This document shows positions 33,073-40,516 of a stretch of 64,000 nucleotides of DNA, one piece after another. The stretch is taken from NCBI RefSeq assembly GCF_000971255.1, contig NZ_BBMC01000002.1:372001-436000 (forward strand), read 5' to 3'. This DNA comes from Demequina rhizosphaerae (GTDB lineage: Bacteria; Actinomycetota; Actinomycetes; Actinomycetales; Demequinaceae). The notes beneath the pieces are model-generated. The model was not told the DNA's origin. It made no database searches and worked only from the letters and a program-made list of their open reading frames with translations. Position numbers and translations under genes: made by a program. How positions within the stretch are numbered: position 1 is the first letter of the stretch; every line of letters begins with the position of its first letter.

Positions 33073-34170
33073 ATGTTCACCACCACCACGAAGCGCCGCG
33101 CCGGCGCGATCGGCATGGCCGCGGCCGCGGCGCTCGCCCTCACCGCGTGCGCGTCGGGCACCTCCGAGGAGACCGAGGCGGACGCGTCCGCGACCCCCGC
33201 CGCCGAGGAGACCTCGACGGCCTTCCCGGTCACGCTCGACACCGCGATGGGCGAGGTCACCGTCGAGTCCGAGCCCCAGCGCGTCGTCACGCTCGGCTCG
33301 CACGAGCACGAGTACCTCTACGCGCTCGGCGTCGCCCCCGTCGCCGTGCCCGTGAGCTGGCAGGGCTACGACAACGGCACCGGCCCGTGGGCCGAGGAGG
33401 ACCGCGTCGCGGCCGGCGCGGAGCCCGAGCTCTTCGAGCCCGGCACCACGACCTACGACGCCGAGCTCATCGCCTCGTTCGAGCCCGACCTCATCGTCGC
33501 CACCTACCCCAACCACACCATGACCCAGGAGGAGTACGACCTCCTCTCGGGCATCGCGCCCGTGGTGACCCGCCCGGCCACCGGCTCCGACGGCGTCGAG
33601 ACCGTCGAGTGGGGCGTCACCCTCGCCGACGAGCTCACGCTCCTCGCCGAGGCCACCGGCACCACCGACGAGGCCGAGGCCATCATCGAGGAGATCGACG
33701 CGGCCTTCGCCGAGGTCCGCGACGCGCACCCCGAGTGGGACGGCAAGACCTCGCAGGTCGGCGGCTTCTACGAGGGCCAGGCCTTCGTCTACGCCGCGTC
33801 GGACACCCGCAACCAGTTCCTCGCGAACGTGGGCCTCGACGTCGCCTCGATCGAGGGCACCGACTCCGCGTGGATGCAGATCAGCGCCGAGCAGCTCGAC
33901 GTGCTGACCGACCTCGACTCGATCGTGTGGCAGGTCGCGACCACGCCCGACGCGCGGGACGAGCTCCAGGCGCTGCCGCTGTACGACTCGCTGGGCCTCA
34001 CCGACAAGGGCGGCAGCATCTGGCTGAGCGACCCGGTCCTCGAGGGCGCGTTCTTCGCCAACTCCCCCTCGTCGATCATGTACGCGATCGACGCCTTCGT
34101 GCCGATGCTCGAGCAGGCGCTCGACGGCGACCCGGCCACCGAGGTCGTGGAGTTCTCCTCCGAGGGCTGA
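33073..34170 (+). CDS. Ferric-siderophore-binding lipoprotein
   Basis: 365 residues from the ATG at 33073 (GAAAGGA upstream). Signal peptide with lipobox LTACAS (Cys at about residue 25), a Ser/Glu/Thr-rich linker, then the FepB/FhuD-like bilobal domain: EPQRVVTLGSHEHEYLYALG, DAELIASFEPDLIVATYPNH, and a connecting helix around residues 190-215. The ligand is presumably a ferric siderophore, but which one cannot be read. No siderophore synthesis genes are in the window, so it may import foreign siderophores. Confidence 0.92.
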   Translation: MFTTTTKRRAGAIGMAAAAALALTACASGTSEETEADASATPAAEETSTAFPVTLDTAMGEVTVESEPQRVVTLGSHEHEYLYALGVAPVAVPVSWQGYDNGTGPWAEEDRVAAGAEPELFEPGTTTYDAELIASFEPDLIVATYPNHTMTQEEYDLLSGIAPVVTRPATGSDGVETVEWGVTLADELTLLAEATGTTDEAEAIIEEIDAAFAEVRDAHPEWDGKTSQVGGFYEGQAFVYAASDTRNQFLANVGLDVASIEGTDSAWMQISAEQLDVLTDLDSIVWQVATTPDARDELQALPLYDSLGLTDKGGSIWLSDPVLEGAFFANSPSSIMYAIDAFVPMLEQALDGDPATEVVEFSSEG

Positions 34171-34187
34171 CCCCTCGCGCAGGCTCC

Positions 34188-34222
34188 GAGGCCCCGCTCA
34201 CCGCGCAGGTGGGCGGGGCCTC
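34188..34222. terminator. Terminator between the iron transporter and the DUF998 gene
   Basis: GAGGCCCCGC (34188-34197) pairs with GCGGGGCCTC (34213-34222). It lies at the junction of convergent genes, the right arm inside the last codons of the DUF998 gene. Confidence 0.75.
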
Positions 34223-34851
34223 GTCGCGTCCGCGCGCGGCGCGAGCCCGCGCATCGTCCACGCGAACACGCTCATCCACCCCAGTGCGAGCCACATCCCC
34301 AGCCGTTGGAGAAGCCCGTCCGCCTCCGGCAGCAGCCCGGCCGCGACCACGGGACCCGAGGCGAGGCTCGCGAGCCCGATCCCGAACGACCAGCCCGCCC
34401 ACCGCCGACGCAGCCGCCCGTCCACCGCCGCGACCCGCGCCGTCACCATCGCCGCCGCGGGCAGGCCGATCGCGCCCGGCGCGCTGAACCAGCCGTGCAG
34501 CCGGCCCGTGACGGTCGTGTCCACGCATCCCGCGTCGCACGGCAGGAACCCGACCACCACCATCCCCGCCCCCGCCACCACGATCAGCGCGACCGCGACC
34601 GTCGCCGCCGCCCCGGCGAACGTCGCACGGTACGCCGCCGCGAACGCGAGGATCCCGAGCCCGAGCACGACGAAGCCGCCGAGGTTCATCGCCCAGCGCA
34701 CGGGCGAGTCGACCGCGCCCAGCTCGCTCTGCGTGTCCCGGACCGGGTCGTAGCCGTCCCACGCGGCGCCGAGCGCGAGGGTCAGCGCGACGAACGCCAC
34801 CGGCGCCGCGGCCGCGACCGCGGCGAGCCCGCGCCTCGCGCCCTCGTCCAT
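34198..34851 (-). CDS. DUF998-family membrane protein
   Basis: 217 residues, about six hydrophobic helices. The family features are the first external loop DPVRDTQSELGAVDSPVRW and the Cys-containing FLPCDAGCVDTTVTGRLHGW segment. Function unknown; DUF998 proteins are common polytopic membrane proteins in actinobacteria. It is a single gene; its upstream end faces a strong hairpin. One copy of the dispersed word lies in the last third (34250-34259), here in the Thr-Met-Arg frame. Confidence 0.85.
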   Translation of the reverse strand: MDEGARRGLAAVAAAAPVAFVALTLALGAAWDGYDPVRDTQSELGAVDSPVRWAMNLGGFVVLGLGILAFAAAYRATFAGAAATVAVALIVVAGAGMVVVGFLPCDAGCVDTTVTGRLHGWFSAPGAIGLPAAAMVTARVAAVDGRLRRRWAGWSFGIGLASLASGPVVAAGLLPEADGLLQRLGMWLALGWMSVFAWTMRGLAPRADATRPRPPAR

Positions 34852-34871
34852 CCTCCCAGTGTGTCCCGGAC

Positions 34872-34913
34872 GCGACGATGCCCGCCGCCGCGAGCGGGGG
34901 CGGGCATCGTCGC
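34872..34913. terminator. Hairpin containing a variant of the dispersed word
   Basis: GCGACGATGCCCGCC (34872-34886) pairs perfectly with GGCGGGCATCGTCGC (34899-34913). It sits upstream of the DUF998 gene and directly after the phoH-like stop, so it ends the phoH transcript. Both arms hold CGACGATGC, a near match to the dispersed word, as an inverted pair. Confidence 0.75.
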
Positions 34914-34921
34914 GGCGGCTG

Positions 34922-36289
34922 CTAGAGGTCGAGCCGCTCGAGCATGTCGGTGACGAGCGCCGCCACCGCCGAACGCTCGGAGCGCTCGAGCGTCACGTGA
35001 GCGAACAGCGGGTGGCCCTTGAGCGCCTCGATGACCGCCGCGATGCCGTCGTGACGTCCCACGCGCAGGTTGTCGCGCTGCGCGACGTCGTGCGTGAGGA
35101 CCACGCGCGACTGCTGGCCGATGCGGGACAGCATCGTGAGGAGCACGTTGCGCTCGAGCGACTGCGCCTCGTCGACGATCACGAACGCGTCGTGCAGCGA
35201 GCGGCCGCGGATGTGCGTGAGCGGCAGCACCTCGAGCATGCCGCGCGCCATCACCTCCTCGAGCACCTCGCTGGAGACCATCGCGCCGAGCGTGTCGAAC
35301 ACGGCCTGCGCCCACGGGTTCATCTTCTCGGCCGCGTCGCCGGGCAGGTAGCCCAGGTCCTGGCCGCCCACCGCGTAGAGGGGTCGGAACACCATGATCT
35401 TCTTGTGCAGCCGGCGCTCCATCACCGCCTCGAGGCCCGCGCACAGGGCGAGGGCGCTCTTGCCGGTGCCGGCGCGGCCGCCCATCGACACGATGCCGAC
35501 GGACTCGTCGAGCAGCAGGTCGATCGCGATGCGCTGCTCGGCCGAGCGGCCGTGCACCCCGAAGACCTCCTGGTCGCCGCGGACCAGCCGCACGGCGCCG
35601 TCCTCGGTCACGCGGCCGAGCGCGCTCCCCCGGGCTCCATGGATGACGAGGCCCGTGTGGACCGGCAGCGAGCTGAGGTCCTCGCCGCACAACGCGGGGT
35701 CCGGCGTGGACAGCGACTCGTGCTCCCACAGGGACGCCATCTGCTCGTCGGAGATCTGGATCTCCCGCATGCCGGTCCAGCCGGACTCGACCGCGAGCTC
35801 CGCGCGGTACTCCTCCGCCTCGATGCCCAGGGCCGAGGCCTTGACACGCATCGGCAGGTCCTTGGAGACGACCGTGACCGCGTGGCCCTCGGCCGCGAGG
35901 TTCGCCGCGACCGCGAGGATGCGGGTATCGTTGTCGCCCAGGCGGAAGCCCGACGGCAGCACCTCGGTGTCCGTGTGGTTGAGCTCGACCCGCAGGGTGC
36001 CGCCCGTGGCGTTGACCGCGACCGGCTCGTCCAGCTTGCCGTGGCTCACGCGGATCTCGTCGAGCATGCGCAGCGCCGAGCGCGCGAAGTAGCCCAGCTC
36101 CGGGTGATGCCGTTTCGCCTCGAGCTCCGTGATGACGACCACGGGCAGGACCACCGCGTGCTCCGCGAACCGCTTGAGCGCACGCGGATCGGAGAGGAGC
36201 ACCGACGTGTCCAGCACGAACGTGCGGACTGCCGTCTCAGCGGCGGCGTCGGTCTCGGTGGCGGGGACGGTGCTAGGCGAGGTGGTCAA
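34922..36289 (-). CDS. PIN-PhoH fusion protein (PhoH2)
   Basis: 455 residues. N-terminal PIN RNase domain (about 20-150): [16 protein letters not shown] with the first catalytic Asp, [13 protein letters not shown] and [14 protein letters not shown]-terminal PhoH ATPase (about 235-450): Walker [40 protein letters not shown] (Walker B) and [20 protein letters not shown]. Characterised PhoH2 proteins are sequence-specific RNA helicase/RNases, the PIN part acting as the nuclease; the cellular role is unclear. The leader upstream carries a stem-loop, CAGGGCG (36313-36319) with CGCCCTG (36325-36331). Confidence 0.94.
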   Translation of the reverse strand: MTTSPSTVPATETDAAAETAVRTFVLDTSVLLSDPRALKRFAEHAVVLPVVVITELEAKRHHPELGYFARSALRMLDEIRVSHGKLDEPVAVNATGGTLRVELNHTDTEVLPSGFRLGDNDTRILAVAANLAAEGHAVTVVSKDLPMRVKASALGIEAEEYRAELAVESGWTGMREIQISDEQMASLWEHESLSTPDPALCGEDLSSLPVHTGLVIHGARGSALGRVTEDGAVRLVRGDQEVFGVHGRSAEQRIAIDLLLDESVGIVSMGGRAGTGKSALALCAGLEAVMERRLHKKIMVFRPLYAVGGQDLGYLPGDAAEKMNPWAQAVFDTLGAMVSSEVLEEVMARGMLEVLPLTHIRGRSLHDAFVIVDEAQSLERNVLLTMLSRIGQQSRVVLTHDVAQRDNLRVGRHDGIAAVIEALKGHPLFAHVTLERSERSAVAALVTDMLERLDL

Positions 36290-36655
36290 CAGGGCTCCCA
36301 GCGTTAAGGCCGCAGGGCGCCTATCGCCCTGTCGGCGATTGGCTAACTTCGCATCCCGGCGATGCGTCGTCGTAGTGCTACCACGAGGCCGACGCTACGC
36401 CGATATCCGCCCCCGCTGGGAGACACGCCGCGAAGAGTTCACACAGATGTAACTTGCAACCCGCGCTCGGGCGTGTCCGATTCGTGAGGGCGCGCGCGAT
36501 CTGCCTGCGAGGACGGCCCCCGCCCCTCCCGAGGACCGCTCCACGCGTCCGAGGCGCCCCTCCACACGGATCACGGCGTGTCGCGAGCGACACGCCGATG
36601 GGACACCCCGGCGAGCCGGACCGCGCACGGGCGTGCGTGGAGAGGCACCCGCCGC
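36290..36655. other. 366-base intergenic region
   Basis: No convincing gene. The left part is the phoH leader, with stem-loops CAGGGCG/CGCCCTG (36313-36331) and CGCATC/GATGCG (36351-36367); the AT-richer stretch around 36400-36450 could hold the promoter. The right part, downstream of the prenyltransferase gene, holds CGGCGTGTCGC (36574-36584) with its complement at 36587-36597, a good terminator for that gene. A small RNA in the centre cannot be excluded. Confidence 0.5.
36574..36597 (-). terminator. Terminator after the cis-prenyltransferase gene
   Basis: Perfect 11-bp inverted repeat, CGGCGTGTCGC and GCGACACGCCG, separated by GA; the top of the stem must open to give a loop. It is 59 bases beyond the stop on the minus strand. 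Confidence 0.6.
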
Positions 36656-37420
36656 TCAGCGCCCGAGCCGGCGCTCGCGCTGCGAGAAGTCGCGCAGCGC
36701 GCGGAGGAAGTCGATGCGCCGGAAGTCGGGCCAGTAGGCCTCGCAGAAGTAGAACTCCGAGTGCGCGCTCTGCCACAGCAGGAAGCCGCCGAGCCGCTGC
36801 TCCCCGGACGTGCGGATGACGAGGTCGGGGTCCGGCTGGCCCTTGGTGTAGAGGTGCTCGGCGATGTGCTCCACCGAGAAGCTCTCCGCGACCTCCTCGA
36901 GCGAGTGGCCGGCGTCCACGCCCGCGCGCAGGAAGCTGCGCACGGCCTCGGCGATCTCGTGGCGGCCGCCGTAGCCGACCGCGACGTTGACGTGCAGCCC
37001 GGTCGCGTCGAGCGTGCGGTCGACGGCCGCGGAGATCCGCGCGGCGGTGTCGGGGGGCAGCAGCGACGCGTCGCCCACGTGCCGCAGGCGCCACCGGCCG
37101 TCGTCCGCGAGCCGCTCGATAGCGGTCGCGATGATCTCGAGCAGCGGCGCGAGCTCCTGCGGGTCGCGCAGCAGGTTGTCGGTCGACAGCATCCACAGCG
37201 TCACCACCTCGACGCCGGCGTCCTGCGACCACTCGAGCACCTCGGTGATCTTGTCGGCGCCGCGCTGGTGCCCGTGCGAGGCGGAGGCGCCCGTCTGACG
37301 CGCCCAGCGGCGGTTGCCGTCGAGGATCACGCCGATGTGCCGCGGCGGCTTCGCGGTCCGCTTGAGGGTGCGCGCCAGCTGCTTCTCGTACGTGCCGTAC
37401 AGCAGCGAGCTGAGAGCCAT
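36656..37420 (-). CDS. uppS: cis-Prenyltransferase (UppS-type isoprenyl diphosphate synthase)
   Basis: 254 residues from the ATG at 37420. PRHIGVILDGNRRWARQTG holds the catalytic Asp and the pyrophosphate-binding residues; GHQRGADKITEVLEW and the C-terminal PDLVIRTSGEQRLGGFLLWQ and SEFYFCEAYWPDF are canonical. It condenses IPP units to Z-prenyl diphosphates used as lipid carriers for wall synthesis. Actinomycetes often have two such enzymes, one making short Z,E-farnesyl products; which this is cannot be decided. It is divergent from the hemolysin III gene. Confidence 0.93.
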   Translation of the reverse strand: MALSSLLYGTYEKQLARTLKRTAKPPRHIGVILDGNRRWARQTGASASHGHQRGADKITEVLEWSQDAGVEVVTLWMLSTDNLLRDPQELAPLLEIIATAIERLADDGRWRLRHVGDASLLPPDTAARISAAVDRTLDATGLHVNVAVGYGGRHEIAEAVRSFLRAGVDAGHSLEEVAESFSVEHIAEHLYTKGQPDPDLVIRTSGEQRLGGFLLWQSAHSEFYFCEAYWPDFRRIDFLRALRDFSQRERRLGR

Positions 37421-37475
37421 CGACGTCCGTTCCTTCTTCCAGGCATGCGGTGCGTCAACCGTACTCCCGCCCCGT

Positions 37476-37495
37476 AACCTACGGTATCGTAGGTT
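37476..37495 (+). promoter_or_regulatory. Palindrome over the hemolysin III start region
   Basis: AACCTACG-GTAT-CGTAGGTT is a perfect 20-bp palindrome ending two bases before the ATG at 37497. TATCGT (37485-37490) inside it fits a -10 box six bases from the start, so the site overlaps promoter and start of a leaderless mRNA. It could be an operator. Confidence 0.55.
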
Positions 37496-37496
37496 C

Positions 37497-38153
37497 ATGG
37501 CTGAGAACCTCCCCGTGCCTGGTAAGCCGCTCCTGCGCGGCTGGCTGCACCTCGGCGCCGCGCCGCTCGCGCTGGTCGCCGGCCTGATCCTCACCGCCAT
37601 CGCGCCCACGCTCGCCGGACGCATCTCCTTCGCGATCTTCACGCTGACCGCGGTGATGCTGTTCGGGACCTCGGCGGTCTACCACCGCGGCGACTGGTCC
37701 GACACGACGCGAGGCGTGCTGCGCCGCATGGATCACGCGAACATCTTCCTCATCATCGCGGGCACGTACACGCCGCTCACGGTGCTGCTGCTCGAGCCGC
37801 CGACGAGCGTGTGGGTGCTCGCGGTCGTGTGGGGCGGCGCGCTCCTGGGCCTGCTCTTCCGCGTGATCTGGCTGGGCGCGCCGCGCTGGATGTACGTGCC
37901 CATCTACGTCGCGCTCGGCTGGGTCGCGATCGGCTTCATCGGGCCGTTCTACGAGGCCGGCGGTGCCGCCGTGGTGACGCTCGTCATCGTGGGCGGCCTC
38001 TGCTACACGGTGGGCGCGATCATCTACGGCACGAAGTGGCCCCGTGGATCCCAGAAGTACTTCGGGTTCCACGAGATCTTCCACGCGCTAACGATCGCCG
38101 GGTTCACCTGTCACTTCATCGCCGCCTCCATCGCGGCCTTCGCCGTCGCCTGA
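37497..38153 (+). CDS. Hemolysin III / TrhA family membrane protein
   Basis: 218 residues, seven membrane helices. The PAQR/hemolysin III family residues are GTSAVYHRGDWSD, RRMDHANIFLIIAGTYTPL and the C-terminal FGFHEIFHALTIAGFTCHF, which together supply the His/Asp/Ser metal site. Despite the name, bacterial members are linked to membrane energetics and fatty acid homeostasis rather than haemolysis. The 3' end overlaps the convergent small membrane gene by 66 bases. Immediately after the stop lies a hairpin made from an inverted pair of the dispersed word. Confidence 0.92.
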   Translation: MAENLPVPGKPLLRGWLHLGAAPLALVAGLILTAIAPTLAGRISFAIFTLTAVMLFGTSAVYHRGDWSDTTRGVLRRMDHANIFLIIAGTYTPLTVLLLEPPTSVWVLAVVWGGALLGLLFRVIWLGAPRWMYVPIYVALGWVAIGFIGPFYEAGGAAVVTLVIVGGLCYTVGAIIYGTKWPRGSQKYFGFHEIFHALTIAGFTCHFIAASIAAFAVA

Positions 38154-38351
38154 CGATGCCTCGTCCGCCGCATCGTCCGGGGACGATGCGGCGGCCTGCG
38201 CCTCGCGCTCGGCCGCCTCGCGCGCGGCCTGGGCGCGCACCTTGCGCAGGTGCCGGCTGAGCGACAGGAAGAGCAGCACGCCGGCACCGACCAGCGCGAA
38301 CGTGACGACGAAGGCAAGGAAGCCCGGGCCGCCGGTGAAGTCTGAAGCCAT
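38088..38351 (-). CDS. Small single-helix membrane protein
   Basis: 87 residues from the ATG at 38351: MASDFTGGPGFLAFVVTFAL leads into one membrane helix (about 10-32), then SRHLRKVRAQAAREAAEREA, an Arg/Glu-rich helix, and an acidic, Gly/Asp/Ser-rich tail. This layout (short outside, one helix, basic then acidic tail) is common among small actinobacterial proteins of unknown function. It is divergent from the DUF4307 gene, 34 bases away. The tail coding region contains the two facing copies of the dispersed word and overlaps the end of the hemolysin III gene; the extreme C-terminus may thus be poorly constrained. Confidence 0.65.
   Translation of the reverse strand: MASDFTGGPGFLAFVVTFALVGAGVLLFLSLSRHLRKVRAQAAREAAEREAQAAASSPDDAADEASSGDGEGRDGGGDEVTGEPGDR
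38165..38194. terminator. Hairpin formed by an inverted pair of the dispersed word
   Basis: CCGCCGCATCGTCC (38165-38178) and GGACGATGCGGCGG (38181-38194) are exact complements separated by GG. It lies 11 bases after the hemolysin III stop on the plus strand, where it can terminate transcription, and inside the coding region of the small convergent gene on the other strand. Confidence 0.75.
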
Positions 38352-38385
38352 GTCCACCTCTCTGACCGGACTATCCTGCCTCATC

Positions 38386-38784
38386 ATGAGCACCCCCGAG
38401 TCCGAGCAGGACGAGCACTCGTCCGGAGCGCTGCCGCGCCTCACCCCGCGCCAGTGGATCCTCGTCGCCGCGGGCCTCGCCGCGCTCGTGGGCGCGGTCG
38501 CCTGGTACGCGCTCGTCGCCGCGCACGAGCCGGTCCGGTGGAAGGACGTCGGCTTCTCCGTCGCCTCGGCCACCGAGGTGACCGTGACGTACGACGTCTA
38601 CCTCTACGACGAGGTCGACGTCGACTGCGCGCTGCGCGCGCTCAACCCGCGTTTCACGGAGGTGGGCGTCGCGACCCAGCGGGTCGCCTACGCGGACGGC
38701 GCGCAGCAGCGCCTCACCACCGCGATCACCACCACCGAGGAGGCCACGACCGCGCAGGTCCAGTACTGCGTGCCGGTCGGCTGA
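38386..38784 (+). CDS. DUF4307-like small membrane protein
   Basis: 132 residues: a polar N-terminus, one membrane helix (QWILVAAGLAALVGAVAWYA, about 26-45) and an extracytoplasmic beta-rich domain with WKDVGFSVASATEVTVTYDV and two Cys (VDCALRAL, VQYCVPVG) that could form a disulfide. I recognise this as the DUF4307 type of Micrococcales and relatives, just upstream of greA, a position I believe is conserved. TATCCT lies eight bases before the ATG and no ribosome site is present, so the mRNA is probably leaderless. Confidence 0.8.
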   Translation: MSTPESEQDEHSSGALPRLTPRQWILVAAGLAALVGAVAWYALVAAHEPVRWKDVGFSVASATEVTVTYDVYLYDEVDVDCALRALNPRFTEVGVATQRVAYADGAQQRLTTAITTTEEATTAQVQYCVPVG

Positions 38785-38807
38785 CCGTGTGACCCGCTCC
38801 ACGGGAC

Positions 38808-38837
38808 TTGGGCCCGTGGCAGGGCCCTTGGTATCGT
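38808..38837 (+). promoter_or_regulatory. greA promoter
   Basis: TTGGGC (38808-38813), an 18-base spacer and TATCGT (38832-38837). The transcript would start near 38844 and carry the GAGGAGG ribosome site in front of the GTG at 38870. Confidence 0.55.
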
Positions 38838-38869
38838 GGCTCACCTTGTCATACGAGGAGGCGACCACC

Positions 38870-39352
38870 GTGACCGAGACCACCGGGACCTGGCTGACCC
38901 AGGAGGCGTACGACCGCCTGCAGGCGGAGTACGACGAGCTGGTGAACGTCAAGCGCGCCGAGATCGTCAAGGAGATCGACGAGCGTCGCCAGGAGGGCGA
39001 CCTCAAGGAGAACGGCGGCTACCACGCGGCCCGCGACGAGCAGGCCAAGATGGAGGCCCGCATCGAGGAGCTCCGCCACAAGCTCGCGAACGCGCACGTC
39101 GGCGAGATCGCCTTCTCCGGCACCATCGACGCCGGCACCGTCGTGACCGCCGAGGTCATGGGCCGCGAGATGAAGTTCCTCGTGGGCTCCCGCGAGATCG
39201 CCGAGGGCACCGACCTCGACGTGTTCAGCGCGCAGTCGCCGCTCGGCGCCGCGCTCATCGGCCGCACGACCGGCGAGGAGACGTCGTACGTCGCCCCCAA
39301 CGGCAAGGAGATCACCGTCAAGGTGCTCCACGCGGAGCCCTTCGGCGGCTAG
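38870..39352 (+). CDS. greA: Transcription elongation factor GreA
   Basis: 160 residues from a GTG, with GAGGAGG nine bases upstream. The N-terminal coiled coil runs from TWLTQEAYDRLQAEYDELVN to about residue 75, with the acidic tip in REGDLKENGGYHAARDEQ (here RRQEGDLKENGGYHAARDEQ); the C-terminal FKBP-like domain ends in GKEITVKVLHAEPFGG. It stimulates cleavage of backtracked RNA by RNA polymerase. Its stop overlaps the convergent rlmC stop by two bases. Confidence 0.96.
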   Translation: MTETTGTWLTQEAYDRLQAEYDELVNVKRAEIVKEIDERRQEGDLKENGGYHAARDEQAKMEARIEELRHKLANAHVGEIAFSGTIDAGTVVTAEVMGREMKFLVGSREIAEGTDLDVFSAQSPLGAALIGRTTGEETSYVAPNGKEITVKVLHAEPFGG

Positions 39353-40506
39353 ACCCGCTCGAGCAGCACGACCGCCTCGTAGTGGGCGGTGTGCGGGAAC
39401 ATGTCGAGCAGCCGCCCGCGCACGGGCCTGAGCGTCGGCATCGCGGCGAGGTCGCGCGCGAGCGTGACGGCGTTGCAGCTGGAGTACACGACGGTCCCCA
39501 CGCCCGAGGACTCGAGCCAGCCCGCGAGCTCCGGCCCGATCCCCCGCCGCGGCGGGTTGACGATGACGGCATCGGGCACGAGCTCCTGCTCGCGCGCCCA
39601 CGCGGTCGCGTCCGCGGCGACGAAGAGCGCGTCGTCCGCCCCGGCCCGGCCGGCGCGCGCCAGCTCCTCGGCGCTGGTCCGCGCGCTCTCGACCGCCTGC
39701 TCGCTCGACTCGACGCCGACCACGGCGCGCCCGTGCGCGAGGCAGTGCAGCGCGAAGCCGCCCACGCCGCAGTAGAGGTCCCAGACCACCCCGGGCGCCG
39801 CATCGTCCACCCAGCCGGCCACCTGCGCGTAGAGCTCACGCGCGATCGCGGTGTTGGTCTGGAAGAAGCTCTGCGGGCGCAGGTGCAGCACCACGTCGCC
39901 CATCTCCATCGCGAGCGACCCGCGCTCGGTCAGCACGATCTCGCGCTCGCCCTCGAGCACCGCCTTGTGCTCGGGCAGCACGTTGACCGTGAGCACCGCG
40001 AGGGACGGCAGCTCCTCGAGGAGCCACGGGAGGTGCTTGCGGATGCGCGCGAGCGCCTCGGTCGAGCGCATGACGAGGCGCGCCATGAGCTCCCCGTTCG
40101 GCGCGAGCGTGACGATGACGTGCTTGAGCTCGCCGCGACGCGCGGGGACGTCGTACGGCTCGAGCCGCGCGACGTGGACGAACCGCGCCAGCACGGGGAA
40201 CGATGCGGCGAGCGCCTCCGGGTACAGCGGGCAGTCGCGCAGGTCGACGCCGCGGCCCCGGGCGTCGAGGATGCCGATCGTCGGCTCGTCCATCGTGCCG
40301 CCGACGACCATCTTCGCCTTGGTGCGGAAGCCCTGCTCGGCGCTCAGCAGCGCGGGCTCCCAGACGATGCCGTCCGCGCGCGCGCCGATCGCCTCCCGGA
40401 CGAGCCGCTCGAGCCCGTCCTGCTTGGTCGCGACCTGGGCGGCGTGCGGCACGGGGATGAGGGTGCACGACCGGCACGTGTCCGAGTCGTAGTAGGCGCA
40501 CTGCAC
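39349..40506 (-). CDS. rlmC: 23S rRNA (uracil-C5)-methyltransferase, RlmC type
   Basis: 385 residues. It begins MQCAYYDSDTCRSCTLIPVP, the RlmC-specific opening with three of the four [4Fe-4S] cysteines; the fourth is in DLRDCPLYP. SAM motif I is WDLYCGVGGFALHCLA, motif IV is IVNPPRRGIGPEL, the catalytic Cys is in VVYSSCNAVTLARDL and the general base is near the terminal HYEAVVLLERV. E. coli RlmC makes m5U747 in 23S rRNA. The whole-length resemblance to RlmC, rather than RlmD or TrmA, is notable because actinobacterial members are usually annotated only as TrmA/RumA family. Confidence 0.92.
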   Translation of the reverse strand: MQCAYYDSDTCRSCTLIPVPHAAQVATKQDGLERLVREAIGARADGIVWEPALLSAEQGFRTKAKMVVGGTMDEPTIGILDARGRGVDLRDCPLYPEALAASFPVLARFVHVARLEPYDVPARRGELKHVIVTLAPNGELMARLVMRSTEALARIRKHLPWLLEELPSLAVLTVNVLPEHKAVLEGEREIVLTERGSLAMEMGDVVLHLRPQSFFQTNTAIARELYAQVAGWVDDAAPGVVWDLYCGVGGFALHCLAHGRAVVGVESSEQAVESARTSAEELARAGRAGADDALFVAADATAWAREQELVPDAVIVNPPRRGIGPELAGWLESSGVGTVVYSSCNAVTLARDLAAMPTLRPVRGRLLDMFPHTAHYEAVVLLERV

Positions 40507-40516
40507 GCCTTGGAGT

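Noticed and set aside
36290..36573. Small protein or known riboswitch in front of the PhoH-like gene
   Set aside because: No reading frame with a ribosome site and native codon use, and none of the stem-loops matches a riboswitch class that I recognise.
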